Source: DAOTTY01 sp964451095 (GTDB lineage: Bacteria; Chloroflexota; Anaerolineae; Aggregatilineales; Phototrophicaceae). From it: a stretch of DNA of 64,000 nt. Positions within the stretch are counted from its first letter, which is position 1. Every line of letters starts with the position of its first letter. Below the pieces are notes generated by a model. The model worked only from the letters and a program-made list of their open reading frames with translations. It did no database searches and was not told the DNA's origin. Below, in pieces: positions 50,942 through 60,924 of the stretch. Made by a program: the position numbers and the translations under genes. Location: positions 1 through 64,000 of the forward strand of contig CAYVGI010000001.1 of NCBI GenBank assembly GCA_964451095.1, read 5' to 3'.

Positions 50942-51562
50942 GTGGCAGATGTCTACCTCTCAGAACACCCCCTGGTACAGCACAAACTGACCGCACTACG
51001 CGTTGTGAACACAAGCCTTCGAGAGTTTCGAGAGCTGACTCGTGAAATCTCCATGCTGATGTCGTATGAGGTTTCCCAAGACCTGACTACAGACGAGAAA
51101 ACCGTCACCACCCCCATGGGTAAAGCGTCGGGCAAGCGCGTTAAGGAAATCGGGTTGGTGCCCATATTGCGTGCTGGGCTGGGTATGACAGAAGGTGTGC
51201 TAGCACTGCTGCCGCATGTGCAAGTGTGGCACATCGGGCTGTACCGAGATGAGCAAACCCTGCGCCCGGTGGAGTATTACAACAAGCTGCCCAATGACCC
51301 CACAGTGGAAATATGCGTTGTGCTAGACCCCATGCTTGCCACGGGTGGCTCTGCAACGGCAACGGTAGACGTATTGAAAAAGTGGGGAGTCAAGCGCATT
51401 AAGTTTATGAGCTTGATCTCCGCACCGGAGGGTATCGAGCATCTTTCCAGGCAGCACCCGGATGTGCCTATTTTCACTGCGGCGATTGACAGCCACTTAA
51501 ACGAACGTGGTTTTATTGTGCCGGGGCTGGGTGATGCGGGGGATCGGATGTTCGGCACCTAA
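50942..51562 (+). CDS. upp: Uracil phosphoribosyltransferase
   Basis: A 206-residue enzyme converting uracil and PRPP to UMP in pyrimidine salvage. Conserved parts: HPLVQHKLTALR, VPILRAGLGM, the PRPP loop VVLDPMLATGGSAT, and the terminal FIVPGLGDAGDRMFGT. Starts at GTG 50942. With tdk and pyrG nearby, the region is rich in pyrimidine metabolism genes, although they are not one operon. Confidence 0.98.
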   Translation: MADVYLSEHPLVQHKLTALRVVNTSLREFRELTREISMLMSYEVSQDLTTDEKTVTTPMGKASGKRVKEIGLVPILRAGLGMTEGVLALLPHVQVWHIGLYRDEQTLRPVEYYNKLPNDPTVEICVVLDPMLATGGSATATVDVLKKWGVKRIKFMSLISAPEGIEHLSRQHPDVPIFTAAIDSHLNERGFIVPGLGDAGDRMFGT

Positions 51563-51588
51563 GCCGCTGGCAAGGGGTCAACTATACC

Positions 51589-52665
51589 ATGAACAGTGAC
51601 GTTGGCAGCTTTATTGTGGTATTTGGTGCAGCACTAAGCGTATCGATTGCCGTTACCCCACTGTCGATCTTCCTGGGGCAGCGCATGGGTCTGGTCGATA
51701 AACCGGGTGGGCGGCGCAAAGGGCATCATGTCGTCCCCCGTGTGGGGGGGATCGCCATCTTCATCGCGTTTGTGGTTGCAGCGGTTCTTGCACAGTTTAC
51801 ACCCGTGCCCCGCTTTGACCCCAAGGAACTCATTCGATTCACGGGCCTCATGCTAGGTTTGGGGGTCATCTTCGCTGCCGGGCTGCTGGACGATTGGTTT
51901 GACCTGCCGCCGCGCTGGCAGTTTGTAGGGCAGTTCATGGCGGCGGGTATCGCCGTAGCGTTCCAAATCTTTATTCAGTCCGTGAATAACCCATTCACTG
52001 GTCAGCAAATTAACTGGAGTGGTTGGCATTGGTTCACCGTTGTGGTTAGCGTGCTGTGGATTGTATTGATGATTAACACGGTCAACTTTCTTGATGGGTT
52101 GGACGGCTTGGCAAGTGGGGTAAGCATCATCGCGTGCATCATGCTGTTTGTGCACAGTGCGTATCGGTTGCAACCCGCGCAAACCAGCGTGAGCCTGCTG
52201 CCGCTGGCGCTATGTGGTGCTGCGTTGGGGTTCCTGCTGTACAACTTCTACCCGGCAAGGGTGTTCATGGGCAGCAGTGGTGCCTATGTGCTGGGTTTCT
52301 CGCTGGGCACACTAAGCATCATCGGCGGCGCAAAAATGGCAACCATTCTACTGGTGATGGGATTGCCACTGCTGGACGTGGGCTGGCAGGTTGTGAATCG
52401 GCTCTCTTTGCGGCGCAGCCCATTGCGAGGCGACCGAGGACATTTGCACTTCCGGCTGGTCGATATGGGCATTCCACAGCGTGTGATTGTGCTGACGTAT
52501 TATCTGTTCTGCACAGTGTTTGGTATGCTAACGCTAATGACAAGCAGTCGCTTGTTTAAGCTCATTGCCCTGGTGGTGATGTTTGGTTTGGCAATTGCGG
52601 GGTTTGCGCTGCTCAAGCGCATGGAGTATGTGAAGACCCAGCGTGCCGCCCGGCAGGCGTCGTAA
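51589..52665 (+). CDS. WecA/TagO-like undecaprenyl-phosphate sugar-1-phosphate transferase
   Basis: A 358-residue polytopic membrane enzyme (about ten helices) of glycosyltransferase family 4 (MraY/WecA/TagO). Visible motifs: GLVDKPGGRRKGHHVVPRVGG, the Mg site GLLDDWFDLPPR, NTVNFLDGLDGLASG, and the cytoplasmic loop RGHLHFRLVDMG. It would transfer a UDP-HexNAc phosphate onto the lipid carrier to begin an envelope polymer (teichoic-acid-, O-antigen- or exopolysaccharide-like). It begins 26 bases after upp. No peptidoglycan mraY neighbours are present, which favours the WecA/TagO role. Confidence 0.9.
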   Translation: MNSDVGSFIVVFGAALSVSIAVTPLSIFLGQRMGLVDKPGGRRKGHHVVPRVGGIAIFIAFVVAAVLAQFTPVPRFDPKELIRFTGLMLGLGVIFAAGLLDDWFDLPPRWQFVGQFMAAGIAVAFQIFIQSVNNPFTGQQINWSGWHWFTVVVSVLWIVLMINTVNFLDGLDGLASGVSIIACIMLFVHSAYRLQPAQTSVSLLPLALCGAALGFLLYNFYPARVFMGSSGAYVLGFSLGTLSIIGGAKMATILLVMGLPLLDVGWQVVNRLSLRRSPLRGDRGHLHFRLVDMGIPQRVIVLTYYLFCTVFGMLTLMTSSRLFKLIALVVMFGLAIAGFALLKRMEYVKTQRAARQAS

Positions 52666-52693
52666 CTTGTCCTTTGTTATCGCTTAAGCGTCG

Positions 52694-53842
52694 CTATTCG
52701 TCATCTTCCAGATCATTCTCTTCAGAATCGCTTGTTCTGTCGTCTGCATCTGTATGTTCCGCACCGGACGGTAGGCCCATCCGGGGTGGGCGTGTGCCCA
52801 AACGCCGTGTCTCATCACCCTGTAGCTCACCTGGGATTACCGCCGCCCCAGCCCGTTCGGGGCGCTCCAGGCTAGGTGGTGTTTGTTCATCACCATCTGG
52901 CAACACCTGCTGCAAAGGTGTAATGCGCTCATCGCCAGGACCGCCGGGGATAGGAAGGGGCAGTTTGTAAATCGTCGGCGGACCGATAGGCACTTTTTCT
53001 TCCGCACGTTTGCGCTCGCGTGCCTTACGCTGGCGCTCAATCTCCTTCATGCGCTGGCTCAGGCGCTCTTCGCGGGTCATTGTAATCATCTTGCCATCGC
53101 GGAAGTCCGCACTGTCCCCGGTGATGATCTCGATGGTGTTCTCGATGGCGGCGAGAATACCAATCATGAACAGGTTGATGGCGATGATAACCGCAAACGT
53201 ACTGGACAGCACGTTCATGATGGCCGCTACCGGACCACCGAGCACCGTTACGGTAATCTCATCGCCAACGCCGATGACAGCAAGCGCGACAGTGGAAACA
53301 CCTGCGATCGTTCCGACACCACGCACACCGCCAAAATATTTGAGGTCTGGCAGCATGGTATTGGCGATAGCAAACGACAGGTAGAACCACAGCCAAAAAT
53401 CTGCGACGCCAAAGAGCTGCCGTACACCTGCCACAACACTATCGAGCGTACCGGGGGCAATGGTGGTGAGTATCGCCTGGACATCGAAGATGTTGTTGGA
53501 AATTAGCCAGATAATGACGACAGCGATGGCAAGCGGAACCGCATGGATGACCGCCAGCTTTAGCGGGTTTGTATGCTTTGGGAGCTTGACGAAGCTGTGT
53601 TCGAGCTTGCCGATCTGCTGTGCCTGGGGCCATTGTATCTGTCGGTCGGCACGGACGTTTAAGAAGCCCGCCATCAGCCATATGACGACCTCGTGCAGCA
53701 CGACGCCCGGCAGCAAAAATGTGTAGTAAAGTATGGTGGTGGTCTGATAGTCTTTGGTCACTAGCCAGCCCACTTTAAAAATGTGCTGGTGTAACCATCG
53801 CTCTATCTGGCGCAGCACAACAAATAAGACCGCGACCACCAA
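52694..53842 (-). CDS. Polytopic membrane protein with charged C-terminal tail
   Basis: About 382 residues. Roughly seven hydrophobic segments occupy residues 1-250, followed by a basic coiled stretch (EERLSQRMKEIERQRKARERKRAEE) and a Pro/acidic disordered tail. The segment LPGVVLHEVVIWLMAGFL resembles the helix of membrane zinc proteases but lacks the second histidine of HExxH, so peptidase activity is unlikely. The start is uncertain: TTG 53842 is used, while CTG at 53872 with GGGGGT upstream would add a natural-looking SVVEVLVPW. It follows tpiA in the same direction. Function unknown. Confidence 0.75.
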   Translation of the reverse strand: MVVAVLFVVLRQIERWLHQHIFKVGWLVTKDYQTTTILYYTFLLPGVVLHEVVIWLMAGFLNVRADRQIQWPQAQQIGKLEHSFVKLPKHTNPLKLAVIHAVPLAIAVVIIWLISNNIFDVQAILTTIAPGTLDSVVAGVRQLFGVADFWLWFYLSFAIANTMLPDLKYFGGVRGVGTIAGVSTVALAVIGVGDEITVTVLGGPVAAIMNVLSSTFAVIIAINLFMIGILAAIENTIEIITGDSADFRDGKMITMTREERLSQRMKEIERQRKARERKRAEEKVPIGPPTIYKLPLPIPGGPGDERITPLQQVLPDGDEQTPPSLERPERAGAAVIPGELQGDETRRLGTRPPRMGLPSGAEHTDADDRTSDSEENDLEDDE

Positions 53843-53889
53843 CCAAGGTACAAGAACCTCAACGACGGACAGCTTGAGCTACCCCCGCG

Positions 53890-54651
53890 CTACTGCTCAG
53901 CGGCGACGCGAACAATCTCGGTGAAGTCATCGACCTTGAGACACGCCCCACCTACGAGTGCACCGTCAATGTTGGGTCTTGCCATGTAGTCTGCGACGTT
54001 GTTGGGCTTCACACTGCCACCGTACTGGATGCGGACACCGCTTGCTACGTCCTCGCTGTAAAGCTCTTGAACTACCTTGCGGATGACGCCACCAATGATG
54101 TCATCGGCGACATCCGCGCTAGCGCTTTTGCCCGTGCCAATCGCCCAGATGGGTTCGTAGGCTAATACAACCGATGCCATCTGCTCGGCAGTCACGCCTT
54201 CTAGCGCGGCGCGTACCTGTTGCCCGACAAATGCGGCGGTTTCACCCGCTTCGTTTTGTTCCAGGCTCTCTCCCACAGCGACGATGGGCTTGAGACCGTG
54301 TGCCAGGGCAGCGTGCACCTTTTTGTTGACGCGCTCATCCGTTTCCGCAAGGTAGGCGCGTACCTCTGAGTGCCCGATGATGACGTATTCTGCTAGCCCT
54401 TGCAGCATCTTCGGCGCGATCTGTGAGGTGTAGGCGCCTTCATCCTCCCAGTGGATTGACTGTGCTCCCACCTTGATAGGGGAGTCCGCCAGCGCGTCTG
54501 CAACGCTCTTGAGCGCAACATACGTAGGGCACACCACCCGTTCTACCGCGTCAAAACCTGCGATGTGTGGAGCAAGCTCTTGAACGAACGCAACCGACTC
54601 GTCCACTGTTTTGTGCATTTTCCAGTTGCCCGCGATGATTGGGGTTCTCAT
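53890..54651 (-). CDS. tpiA: Triosephosphate isomerase
   Basis: A 253-residue glycolytic enzyme. N-terminal IIAGNWKMHKT (catalytic Lys), VIIGHSEVRAYLAETD (catalytic His; Glu in AYEPIWAIGTGKSA), and the phosphate-binding YGGSVKPNN and GALVGGACLK. It lies 37 bases after pgk in the same direction, the usual glycolysis pairing. Confidence 0.98.
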   Translation of the reverse strand: MRTPIIAGNWKMHKTVDESVAFVQELAPHIAGFDAVERVVCPTYVALKSVADALADSPIKVGAQSIHWEDEGAYTSQIAPKMLQGLAEYVIIGHSEVRAYLAETDERVNKKVHAALAHGLKPIVAVGESLEQNEAGETAAFVGQQVRAALEGVTAEQMASVVLAYEPIWAIGTGKSASADVADDIIGGVIRKVVQELYSEDVASGVRIQYGGSVKPNNVADYMARPNIDGALVGGACLKVDDFTEIVRVAAEQ

Positions 54652-54688
54652 AAACGTGTCCTTGTGTGTGATTTATGCCGTGTGTCGG

Positions 54689-55873
54689 TTATTTGTCCTG
54701 GATGGCAGCAAGCCCAGGCAGCGTTTTTCCCTCTAGCATTTCCAGGCTGGCGCCGCCGCCCGTGGAAACGTGCGTGACTTTGTCTGCAAGGTTCATGCTC
54801 TCGATTGCAGCAGCGGAGTCGCCACCGCCGACTATGGTCGTTGCACCCCTCTCGGTGATTTCCGTGAGTGCCAGGGCAACTTGCCGGGTGCCGTTCGCAA
54901 AAGGGTCTAGCTCGAACACGCCCATCGGTCCGTTCCACACCACGGTCTTGGCGTCGGCAAGCTTCTCTTTGAATGTCTCGATCGTCTGTGCACCGATATC
55001 GTACACTGCCCAGTCTGCTGGCACGCCATCACTGATTGTAATCGTCTGGGTGTTGGCATCTGCGCTGAAGGCGTCGCCAATCATGGAATCAACGGGCAGG
55101 ATGAGCTTGTCGCCGCCACGCTCCAACAGAGACTTGGCGATATCGACGGCGTCTTGCTCCACCAGTGAGTTCGCCATCTCGTAGCCACGCGCCTTTGAGA
55201 ACGTGTTCGCCATGCCGCCGCCGATAAGCAGTGCGTCCACTTTGGTCAACAACGCTTCGATCACCGCGATTTTGTCAGATACTTTTGCACCCCCCAGAAT
55301 CGCTAGGAACGGGCGCTGCGGGTCTTCTATGGCGGTAGCAAGGTAGTCAATTTCTTTTTCCATCAGCATCCCGGCGTAAGCGGGCAGGTGCGCCGCCACA
55401 CCCACATTGGAGGCGTGGGCGCGGTGGGCGGTGCCAAATGCGTCGTTGACGAAAATATCACCCACGTCTGCCATTTTTTGGGCGAGATCAGGGTCGTTCT
55501 TGGACTCGCCTTTGTAGTAACGGGTGTTTTCCAGGAGCAGTACGCCCCCTTCCGGCAGTGCGTCCAGCGCCGCTTTGACCTTATCGCCCACGGTGTCGTC
55601 CACAAACGCGACGGGGACGCCCAGGTGCCCCGATAGGACAGGTGCAACCGGCGCTAGTGAGAACTTCGCCTCACGCTCCTTGGGACGCCCCAGGTGAGAC
55701 ATCAGGATGAGTGCTCGCGGTTTTTGCTCCAGGATGTATTGGAGCGTGGGGATGGCAGCACGCACGCGCGTGTCGTCGCTGACCGCGCCTTCGTTGAGTG
55801 GAACGTTAAAATCGACGCGCACAAGCACACGCTTATTGTTGAAATCGGCATCACGAACGGTTTGTTTGTTCAC
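54689..55873 (-). CDS. pgk: Phosphoglycerate kinase
   Basis: A 394-residue monomeric Pgk. RVDFNVPLNEG at the N-terminus, LMSHLGRPK, LLENTRYYKGE, the hinge LGGAKVSDKI, and the nucleotide-binding GPMGVFE plus GGGDSAAAIE near the C-terminus. It produces ATP from 1,3-bisphosphoglycerate. Followed by tpiA. No gapdh gene lies directly upstream. Confidence 0.98.
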   Translation of the reverse strand: MNKQTVRDADFNNKRVLVRVDFNVPLNEGAVSDDTRVRAAIPTLQYILEQKPRALILMSHLGRPKEREAKFSLAPVAPVLSGHLGVPVAFVDDTVGDKVKAALDALPEGGVLLLENTRYYKGESKNDPDLAQKMADVGDIFVNDAFGTAHRAHASNVGVAAHLPAYAGMLMEKEIDYLATAIEDPQRPFLAILGGAKVSDKIAVIEALLTKVDALLIGGGMANTFSKARGYEMANSLVEQDAVDIAKSLLERGGDKLILPVDSMIGDAFSADANTQTITISDGVPADWAVYDIGAQTIETFKEKLADAKTVVWNGPMGVFELDPFANGTRQVALALTEITERGATTIVGGGDSAAAIESMNLADKVTHVSTGGGASLEMLEGKTLPGLAAIQDK

Positions 55874-55948
55874 AGGGATTGCTCTCCTACCCGTAACGAA
55901 ATATGAGGGGGATTGGGACGGGTTGCTTCTGTTTCCCGGTGACTGATG

Positions 55949-57259
55949 TTAGCTTGTTTTGATGGGTGGTGCAAAGAGTTGTGTGTTTAGGGGTCTGCCG
56001 TAGCGTTCCATCTCGTACAGCGCAATCAGCGCACGAGATAGCTTGGGTGGGCTGTGGCGCCAGGGGCGGTCGGTGTCGGTCAAGTCTGTGTAGAAAATTT
56101 CGTAGCGGGTAAGCGCCTGGTGATTCTCTGGTACGGGGCGCACATAGTCCGTCGTGACGCCAGTGGGCGGGGTGGGGTAAACGTTGTTTGCCAACACCGC
56201 CTGGAACACACCACGCCCCGTTAGCCCCTCGATTGCCATAACGTGCTCAGCGACGGTGTAGCCATCGGTTTCCCCCGGCTGGGTTGCCACGTTGCAAATA
56301 TAGACGATGTAGGCGGTTGTGGCACGTAGCGCGTTGGCAATGTCTGGCACAAGCAGGTTTGGTAGAATGCTGGTGTAGAGGCTGCCCGGACCCATGACGA
56401 CCATATCAGCATTGAGGATTGCCTCAACGCTGCCGGGATAGCCGACTGCATCTGCTGGCACGATCTCCAGATGTTCGATAACGCCGCCCGCATCGCCAAT
56501 TGCTGCCTCGCCGAAAATGGTCACGGTGCGCGGCTTACCGGGTAGGCGCACCTGCGCCCGCAGGTTCACATCCTCTAGTGTGGATGGCAGCACCCGCCCC
56601 TGAATGTTGAGTACGCGCCCGGTCTCAACGAGTGCAGTCTCTAGCCCGCCGTCGGTAATACTGGCAAGTGCACTGATAAACAGGTTGCCGAAGGAGTGCC
56701 CCTTTAGCTCTCCATCCTTGAAGCGGAATTGAAACAACTGCGCCATGATGCTCTCGTCATCGGCGAGGGCGACAATATTATTGCGCAAGTCACCGGGGGG
56801 GAGCACACCAAGATCGCGGCGCAGCCTGCCAGAGCTACCACCGTCATCTGCGACGGTGACGACAGCGGTGAGGTCGTTGGTGTGTACCTTCATTGCCCGC
56901 AGCGCAGATGGCAACCCCGTGCCGCCTCCAATCGCAACCACTTTGGGTCCGCGTTGACGTGACTTGTAAGTTGCGAGTGTGTCCGATAGGGGAGTGGCGC
57001 TGTCTGTGAATGGTTGTGTGAGCGTGATAATGAGCGATCGCAGCGAGAAACCGATAAGCCCCACGCCGAGCAATGCAGCGACGGGTGCCATGATGGTGTT
57101 GAGCCACCACACCTGTGACGGTGCGGTCTGTAACGTATTGACAACGAAAATCACGGTTGCGAGGACAATAAACACAATGCCCACCACAAGCAGTGTAATC
57201 CAGCGCCGCACCCCAGTTCTCTGGCTCAGCCATGTCATCAACCCTGTTTGCGTCATCAT
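55949..57259 (-). CDS. YvcK/CofD-like gluconeogenesis factor with N-terminal membrane anchor
   Basis: A 436-residue protein. Two hydrophobic helices (about residues 20-75) precede the YvcK core, which begins VVAIGGGTGLPSALRAMK and contains VTVADDGGSSGRLRRDLGVLPPGDLRNNIVAL and VVMGPGSLYTSILPNLLV. YvcK proteins bind UDP-sugars and affect cell shape and gluconeogenic growth. The membrane anchor, as in some Chloroflexota and Actinobacteria relatives, would put this sensor at the membrane where wall precursors are made. Its start overlaps the upstream membrane-protein gene by four bases. Confidence 0.92.
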   Translation of the reverse strand: MMTQTGLMTWLSQRTGVRRWITLLVVGIVFIVLATVIFVVNTLQTAPSQVWWLNTIMAPVAALLGVGLIGFSLRSLIITLTQPFTDSATPLSDTLATYKSRQRGPKVVAIGGGTGLPSALRAMKVHTNDLTAVVTVADDGGSSGRLRRDLGVLPPGDLRNNIVALADDESIMAQLFQFRFKDGELKGHSFGNLFISALASITDGGLETALVETGRVLNIQGRVLPSTLEDVNLRAQVRLPGKPRTVTIFGEAAIGDAGGVIEHLEIVPADAVGYPGSVEAILNADMVVMGPGSLYTSILPNLLVPDIANALRATTAYIVYICNVATQPGETDGYTVAEHVMAIEGLTGRGVFQAVLANNVYPTPPTGVTTDYVRPVPENHQALTRYEIFYTDLTDTDRPWRHSPPKLSRALIALYEMERYGRPLNTQLFAPPIKTS

Positions 57260-58041
57260 GCGCTTTCTTCTACCAGTTCATCCATCCCGGACTCTGCCTC
57301 ATCCACTCTGGCATCGCTGGCAACACTCCACCGCCAACACCCTACGAGAATGAGTACCGCCCCCAGGGCGGACAGCCCACCGACAGTTACCGCCGCGTCA
57401 AACCAGAATTGCTCCGGGAATAGGCGGATTAGCGTGTCCTCATAGGCGAACAGCCAGCTATCTCCCTCAAAGAATATACTGTGAAACTGCGTGAAAAACA
57501 CATCCCAGGCGGTTGCCGCCAACAAAATGATCGTACCGATAATGCCGAGTGTTAACCCGCCACCGCTGATTAATCCTGAACGCAGTGTTGGCATATCGGT
57601 GCGTGCGAGGAACACTGCCGAGATGATCGCCGCCCCCGCTGCTGCAATGCCCACTCGATAGGTGTATATGGTGACGACCTTCACGTCATACATGTGGCGT
57701 AGCTCGCGGTCATTGTACATGTAGCACGCGTCGGGGGCATCTGGCACGGGGATGCACTTGTGTGGGGGTACCAATGCGCTGGGTAGCGTTTGCTGGGCGA
57801 GGAACTCGATGGGTTCATCACTCAGTAGGTAAGTTAGCGTAGCCGGCGCGTACTGTAGCCGGTCTTGCTGGGAGAAGCCGTAGGCATCTGGCGGGAAGCC
57901 AGGACGGTTATACTCAAGCTGCAAGAACCACGGTGACATCACAAGACGCACCACGACGGTTACAAGCAGAATGGGCACCGCAACCGCGATGGTGATGCGA
58001 GCGAGATTTTCTAACGCAGAGGACAAGTGTGTGTTTAGCAT
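57256..58041 (-). CDS. Four-helix membrane protein of unknown function
   Basis: 261 residues. A hydrophobic helix near 15-35 is followed by an outer loop of about 75 residues with two cysteine pairs (HKCIPVPDAPDACYMY). Then come helices near 130-150, 160-180 and 225-245, and an acidic C-terminus. No family is recognised. It lies between the spermidine-synthase-like and yvcK genes, overlapping the latter, and probably belongs to the same envelope-related operon. Confidence 0.7.
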   Translation of the reverse strand: MLNTHLSSALENLARITIAVAVPILLVTVVVRLVMSPWFLQLEYNRPGFPPDAYGFSQQDRLQYAPATLTYLLSDEPIEFLAQQTLPSALVPPHKCIPVPDAPDACYMYNDRELRHMYDVKVVTIYTYRVGIAAAGAAIISAVFLARTDMPTLRSGLISGGGLTLGIIGTIILLAATAWDVFFTQFHSIFFEGDSWLFAYEDTLIRLFPEQFWFDAAVTVGGLSALGAVLILVGCWRWSVASDARVDEAESGMDELVEESA

Positions 58042-58043
58042 AG

Positions 58044-59657
58044 CTAACGGAGAGACTCCACTTCGCCGTTGACAAGAAAATTTAACACGATGGAATCGAC
58101 GAGCAGTTCAACCGGGGCGTGATTGTCTGTGAACACAATATCGCTGCTCACGGTGGGCACCAAGCTGTCTACGCCACTTTGCAGCGCCTGTGTAAGCAGC
58201 GGATAGTCATCTGCTGGCAGCGCACTCAAATTCTGTGAGAGGTTGTCGCTGGTGGTGGGTTGCTGCGTTGCTACCAGGATCGTATTAAAGGTGGCGGGAA
58301 CATCCATCGTGTGCACCGTCGGGAACACTTCGAGCAGCGTGGCAGACATTGCCTCCACCAAGCGCCTATCAGTTGTGGTGCGCCCTACGTTGACGGCGAC
58401 CACGCCATCATCGGTCAGGCGGTCGCGCACTTCCTCAAAGAACTCGACTGTGGTGAGGTGCCACGGGATATACGGCGGTCGGTAAGCGTCCAGCGCGATC
58501 ACGCTGTAGTCGCGCTCTAAGCGGCGTAACCCGTAGCGCCCGTCTTCTACGTGCACGGTAAGGCTGGGCATCTGTGCCGCGTTCATGTCAAAGTATGCTG
58601 CCCCCGCGTCGACAATCTCCGGGTCAATTTCTATGCCGTCAATGGGGATGTCGCCGTAGACGGCAATGTGCTGGCGGGGAATGGTGCCCGCCGCCAGCCC
58701 GACCACCGCAAGGGATTCAACATCAGCGGGGGCATGCGATGGGGCGTTGAAGTACGGCGCAGTGAGGAAAAAGCTCCAGGTGCGGGTGTAGACGATGTCG
58801 TCGGGGTGCCACTGGCTGTGAATCCCCTGCCCCTCGTTGAGGAACAAGTAGCGCGTGCCACTGGGCGTGTGCTCCTGAACCTGAATGTAGTTGTAGCCGC
58901 TCTCGCCCTCATGCAGGATTTTGAAGTCCTCTGAGATGGCAGCGCGGGTTTGCTCTGTGCCGCCAGTGAGCCCAACAACAAAGACAATGAGCGTCGGCAT
59001 CCAGGCGTAACGAAGGCTGCGCCTGCCAAGGTGCTGCCAAAGCCCCACCAGCCCTACGAGGAATAACACGCCCGCAAAGATCAGGAATGTCTGGTTGGTG
59101 CCCAGCAGTGGAATCAGTAGCAATGTCGGCAGGAACGTCCCCAATAGGCTGCCCAGCGTGCTAACGGCATATATCCGCCCAGACACACGCCCGGCATCGT
59201 TCAAGTTGGTTACGGCGAGGCGGATGGCAAATGGCGACACCATGCCCAGTAGCACGACGGGCAGCGACAGGAGCGCAAGAATCGACAGGAACGAACCCAC
59301 CACGACCCCTGCTTGCAGATCGATCACAGCGCGAGATGCCGCGAACAGCACCGGGCGGGCGGCGAGGGGCACTAGCGCACTGAGGAAGGCACCCCACATG
59401 ATGATCTTGTACAGCGTGGTGTATTGGGGGGAGCGATCTGCCCACCAACCGCCAATGAAGTAACCGATCGTGAGGTAGAGAAGCACCAAGCCAATGACGT
59501 TCGCCCACACAAGGTTACTGGTGCCAAAGACATTGCCCAGCAAGCGGGATGCTGACAGTTCAATTGCCAGCGTACACATGCCACTGGCAAAAACAGCAGC
59601 GTACAGGTAACGGTTGTGCATAGGGTGTGGCGCAAGTCCTGTGTTGCGGTCGGTCAT
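58044..59657 (-). CDS. Membrane-fused spermidine-synthase-like protein
   Basis: 537 residues. The N-terminal 230 residues have about seven membrane helices with an MFS-like pattern (ELSASRLLGNVFGTSNLVWANVIGLVLLYLTIGYFIGGWWADRS). The C-terminal half is a SpeE-type methyltransferase fold (EIDPEIVDAGAAYFDM, VHVEDGRYGLRRLERDYSVIALDAYRPPYIPWHLTTVEFFEEV). Proteins of this build are widespread but their substrate is not established; polyamine aminopropyl transfer is one possibility, although several SpeE active-site features are not obvious. It overlaps the DUF58 gene by four bases. Confidence 0.88.
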   Translation of the reverse strand: MTDRNTGLAPHPMHNRYLYAAVFASGMCTLAIELSASRLLGNVFGTSNLVWANVIGLVLLYLTIGYFIGGWWADRSPQYTTLYKIIMWGAFLSALVPLAARPVLFAASRAVIDLQAGVVVGSFLSILALLSLPVVLLGMVSPFAIRLAVTNLNDAGRVSGRIYAVSTLGSLLGTFLPTLLLIPLLGTNQTFLIFAGVLFLVGLVGLWQHLGRRSLRYAWMPTLIVFVVGLTGGTEQTRAAISEDFKILHEGESGYNYIQVQEHTPSGTRYLFLNEGQGIHSQWHPDDIVYTRTWSFFLTAPYFNAPSHAPADVESLAVVGLAAGTIPRQHIAVYGDIPIDGIEIDPEIVDAGAAYFDMNAAQMPSLTVHVEDGRYGLRRLERDYSVIALDAYRPPYIPWHLTTVEFFEEVRDRLTDDGVVAVNVGRTTTDRRLVEAMSATLLEVFPTVHTMDVPATFNTILVATQQPTTSDNLSQNLSALPADDYPLLTQALQSGVDSLVPTVSSDIVFTDNHAPVELLVDSIVLNFLVNGEVESLR

Positions 59658-60910
59658 AGCTGTGGGCGTTGGGCAAGTGCTGCGGTGATGTCGTCTCGGT
59701 AGTGTATCGGCACAAAGGGAATCTTGGCAAGGCGAAGCGCCCCTTTGATCTCATCGCTGCTCACCGGGGCACCAAATGAGGCGGGGTCTATGAACACACA
59801 AATGGGGCGAATGCCCCGGCGGGCGAGTATCTGCGCCTCAGCAATCCAATCCAGGTCTGTTGATGAGGTGACAAGGACAAGAGTCGCGCCACGAGCAAGA
59901 TGCGGTGTTTCCAGCGTGAGCACCTGGGCGAGTGTGTAGGGGGATTTGCTGCGTGCGGTTGCCAGTGTTTGCAGAATGCGCGTCTGCTGGCGTTGCCCGC
60001 GCTCTGCCTCGTGAACTTCCCTGGCAGGGGTGTAGGCGACGAAACCCAGCGAGCGGTTCAGTTCGATGAAGTGCCCGGATAGAGACGCGCCGATGACAAC
60101 CGCGTACTCCTCCGTGGACGCTGGCAGATGCCTACCTACCGGGATCACCGGACCGTCCCCGCGCAGCCGTTGCACGCCCACCCCTTCGTACAGCGAGCTA
60201 ACAGAGAAATCGACCAGCATGTAAATGTCCACAAGCGGGTCTAGCTCGAACTCTTTCACCATCAGTTTGTCTCGGCGGGCACTGGTACGCCAGTGAATGC
60301 GGTTAAAGCTGTCCCCGGCGACGTATTCGCGCACCCCGGCGGCATTCGTCGTGACGAAATGCGTGCGCTGACGCCTTGCCTCTCCGCCGGACAGAGCACC
60401 CATGGGCAGTTCGAACTTGTTCACGGGCACCGTCGCCGGGTAGATTACCAGCGGTGATGTCGCACCGATTTTGCGCGACATGAGAAAAAACCCGAAGGGG
60501 TCGCCACTGAGAATCGTCATCGGTCCCAGCCGGAACTCGCCCCGTACCTGGCAGAGCGTTTCCACGTACCAGCGGTATTGCCCACGCGGACCGACCGCAG
60601 GCACCACATGGCTGGCACGGTGACCGGGCAGGTCGGAATGGTCGCGCACTTCGATCCACAGTTTCGGCAGCAGCGCCTGATTTCTGACCGTGAACACTTC
60701 CCCGAAGTTGCGCCCGACCTGGGCACGACGTGCAGGGGTTTTACGCGCGATGCGCAGCCAGCGCACCGACCCCCAAGACCATATGTAGGCGATGGCAAGC
60801 AGCCCACCCAGCAGATAGGCGACATTGAACAGGAACGAACGCCCTGACCACAGACCAGCGACAAGGCTGGCGGTGATGAGCGTGTAAAGGGCAATGCGGC
60901 GTGCCGACAT
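59654..60910 (-). CDS. DUF58 domain protein
   Basis: 418 residues: two N-terminal hydrophobic helices (about 7-45), a beta-rich region with RGEFRLGPMTILSGDPFGFF, and the DUF58 core DSFNRIHWRTSARRDKLMVKEFE followed by a vWA-like domain with VDFSVSS. DUF58 proteins are usually encoded beside MoxR ATPases and are thought to work with them as chaperone/metal-insertion modules. Here the MoxR gene is 14 bases upstream. Confidence 0.93.
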   Translation of the reverse strand: MSARRIALYTLITASLVAGLWSGRSFLFNVAYLLGGLLAIAYIWSWGSVRWLRIARKTPARRAQVGRNFGEVFTVRNQALLPKLWIEVRDHSDLPGHRASHVVPAVGPRGQYRWYVETLCQVRGEFRLGPMTILSGDPFGFFLMSRKIGATSPLVIYPATVPVNKFELPMGALSGGEARRQRTHFVTTNAAGVREYVAGDSFNRIHWRTSARRDKLMVKEFELDPLVDIYMLVDFSVSSLYEGVGVQRLRGDGPVIPVGRHLPASTEEYAVVIGASLSGHFIELNRSLGFVAYTPAREVHEAERGQRQQTRILQTLATARSKSPYTLAQVLTLETPHLARGATLVLVTSSTDLDWIAEAQILARRGIRPICVFIDPASFGAPVSSDEIKGALRLAKIPFVPIHYRDDITAALAQRPQL

Positions 60911-60924
60911 AAGGGTTGCCTGGG

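Noticed and set aside
53640..53700. HEVVIW segment as an HExxH metalloprotease
   Set aside because: The second histidine is absent, so the zinc site is incomplete.
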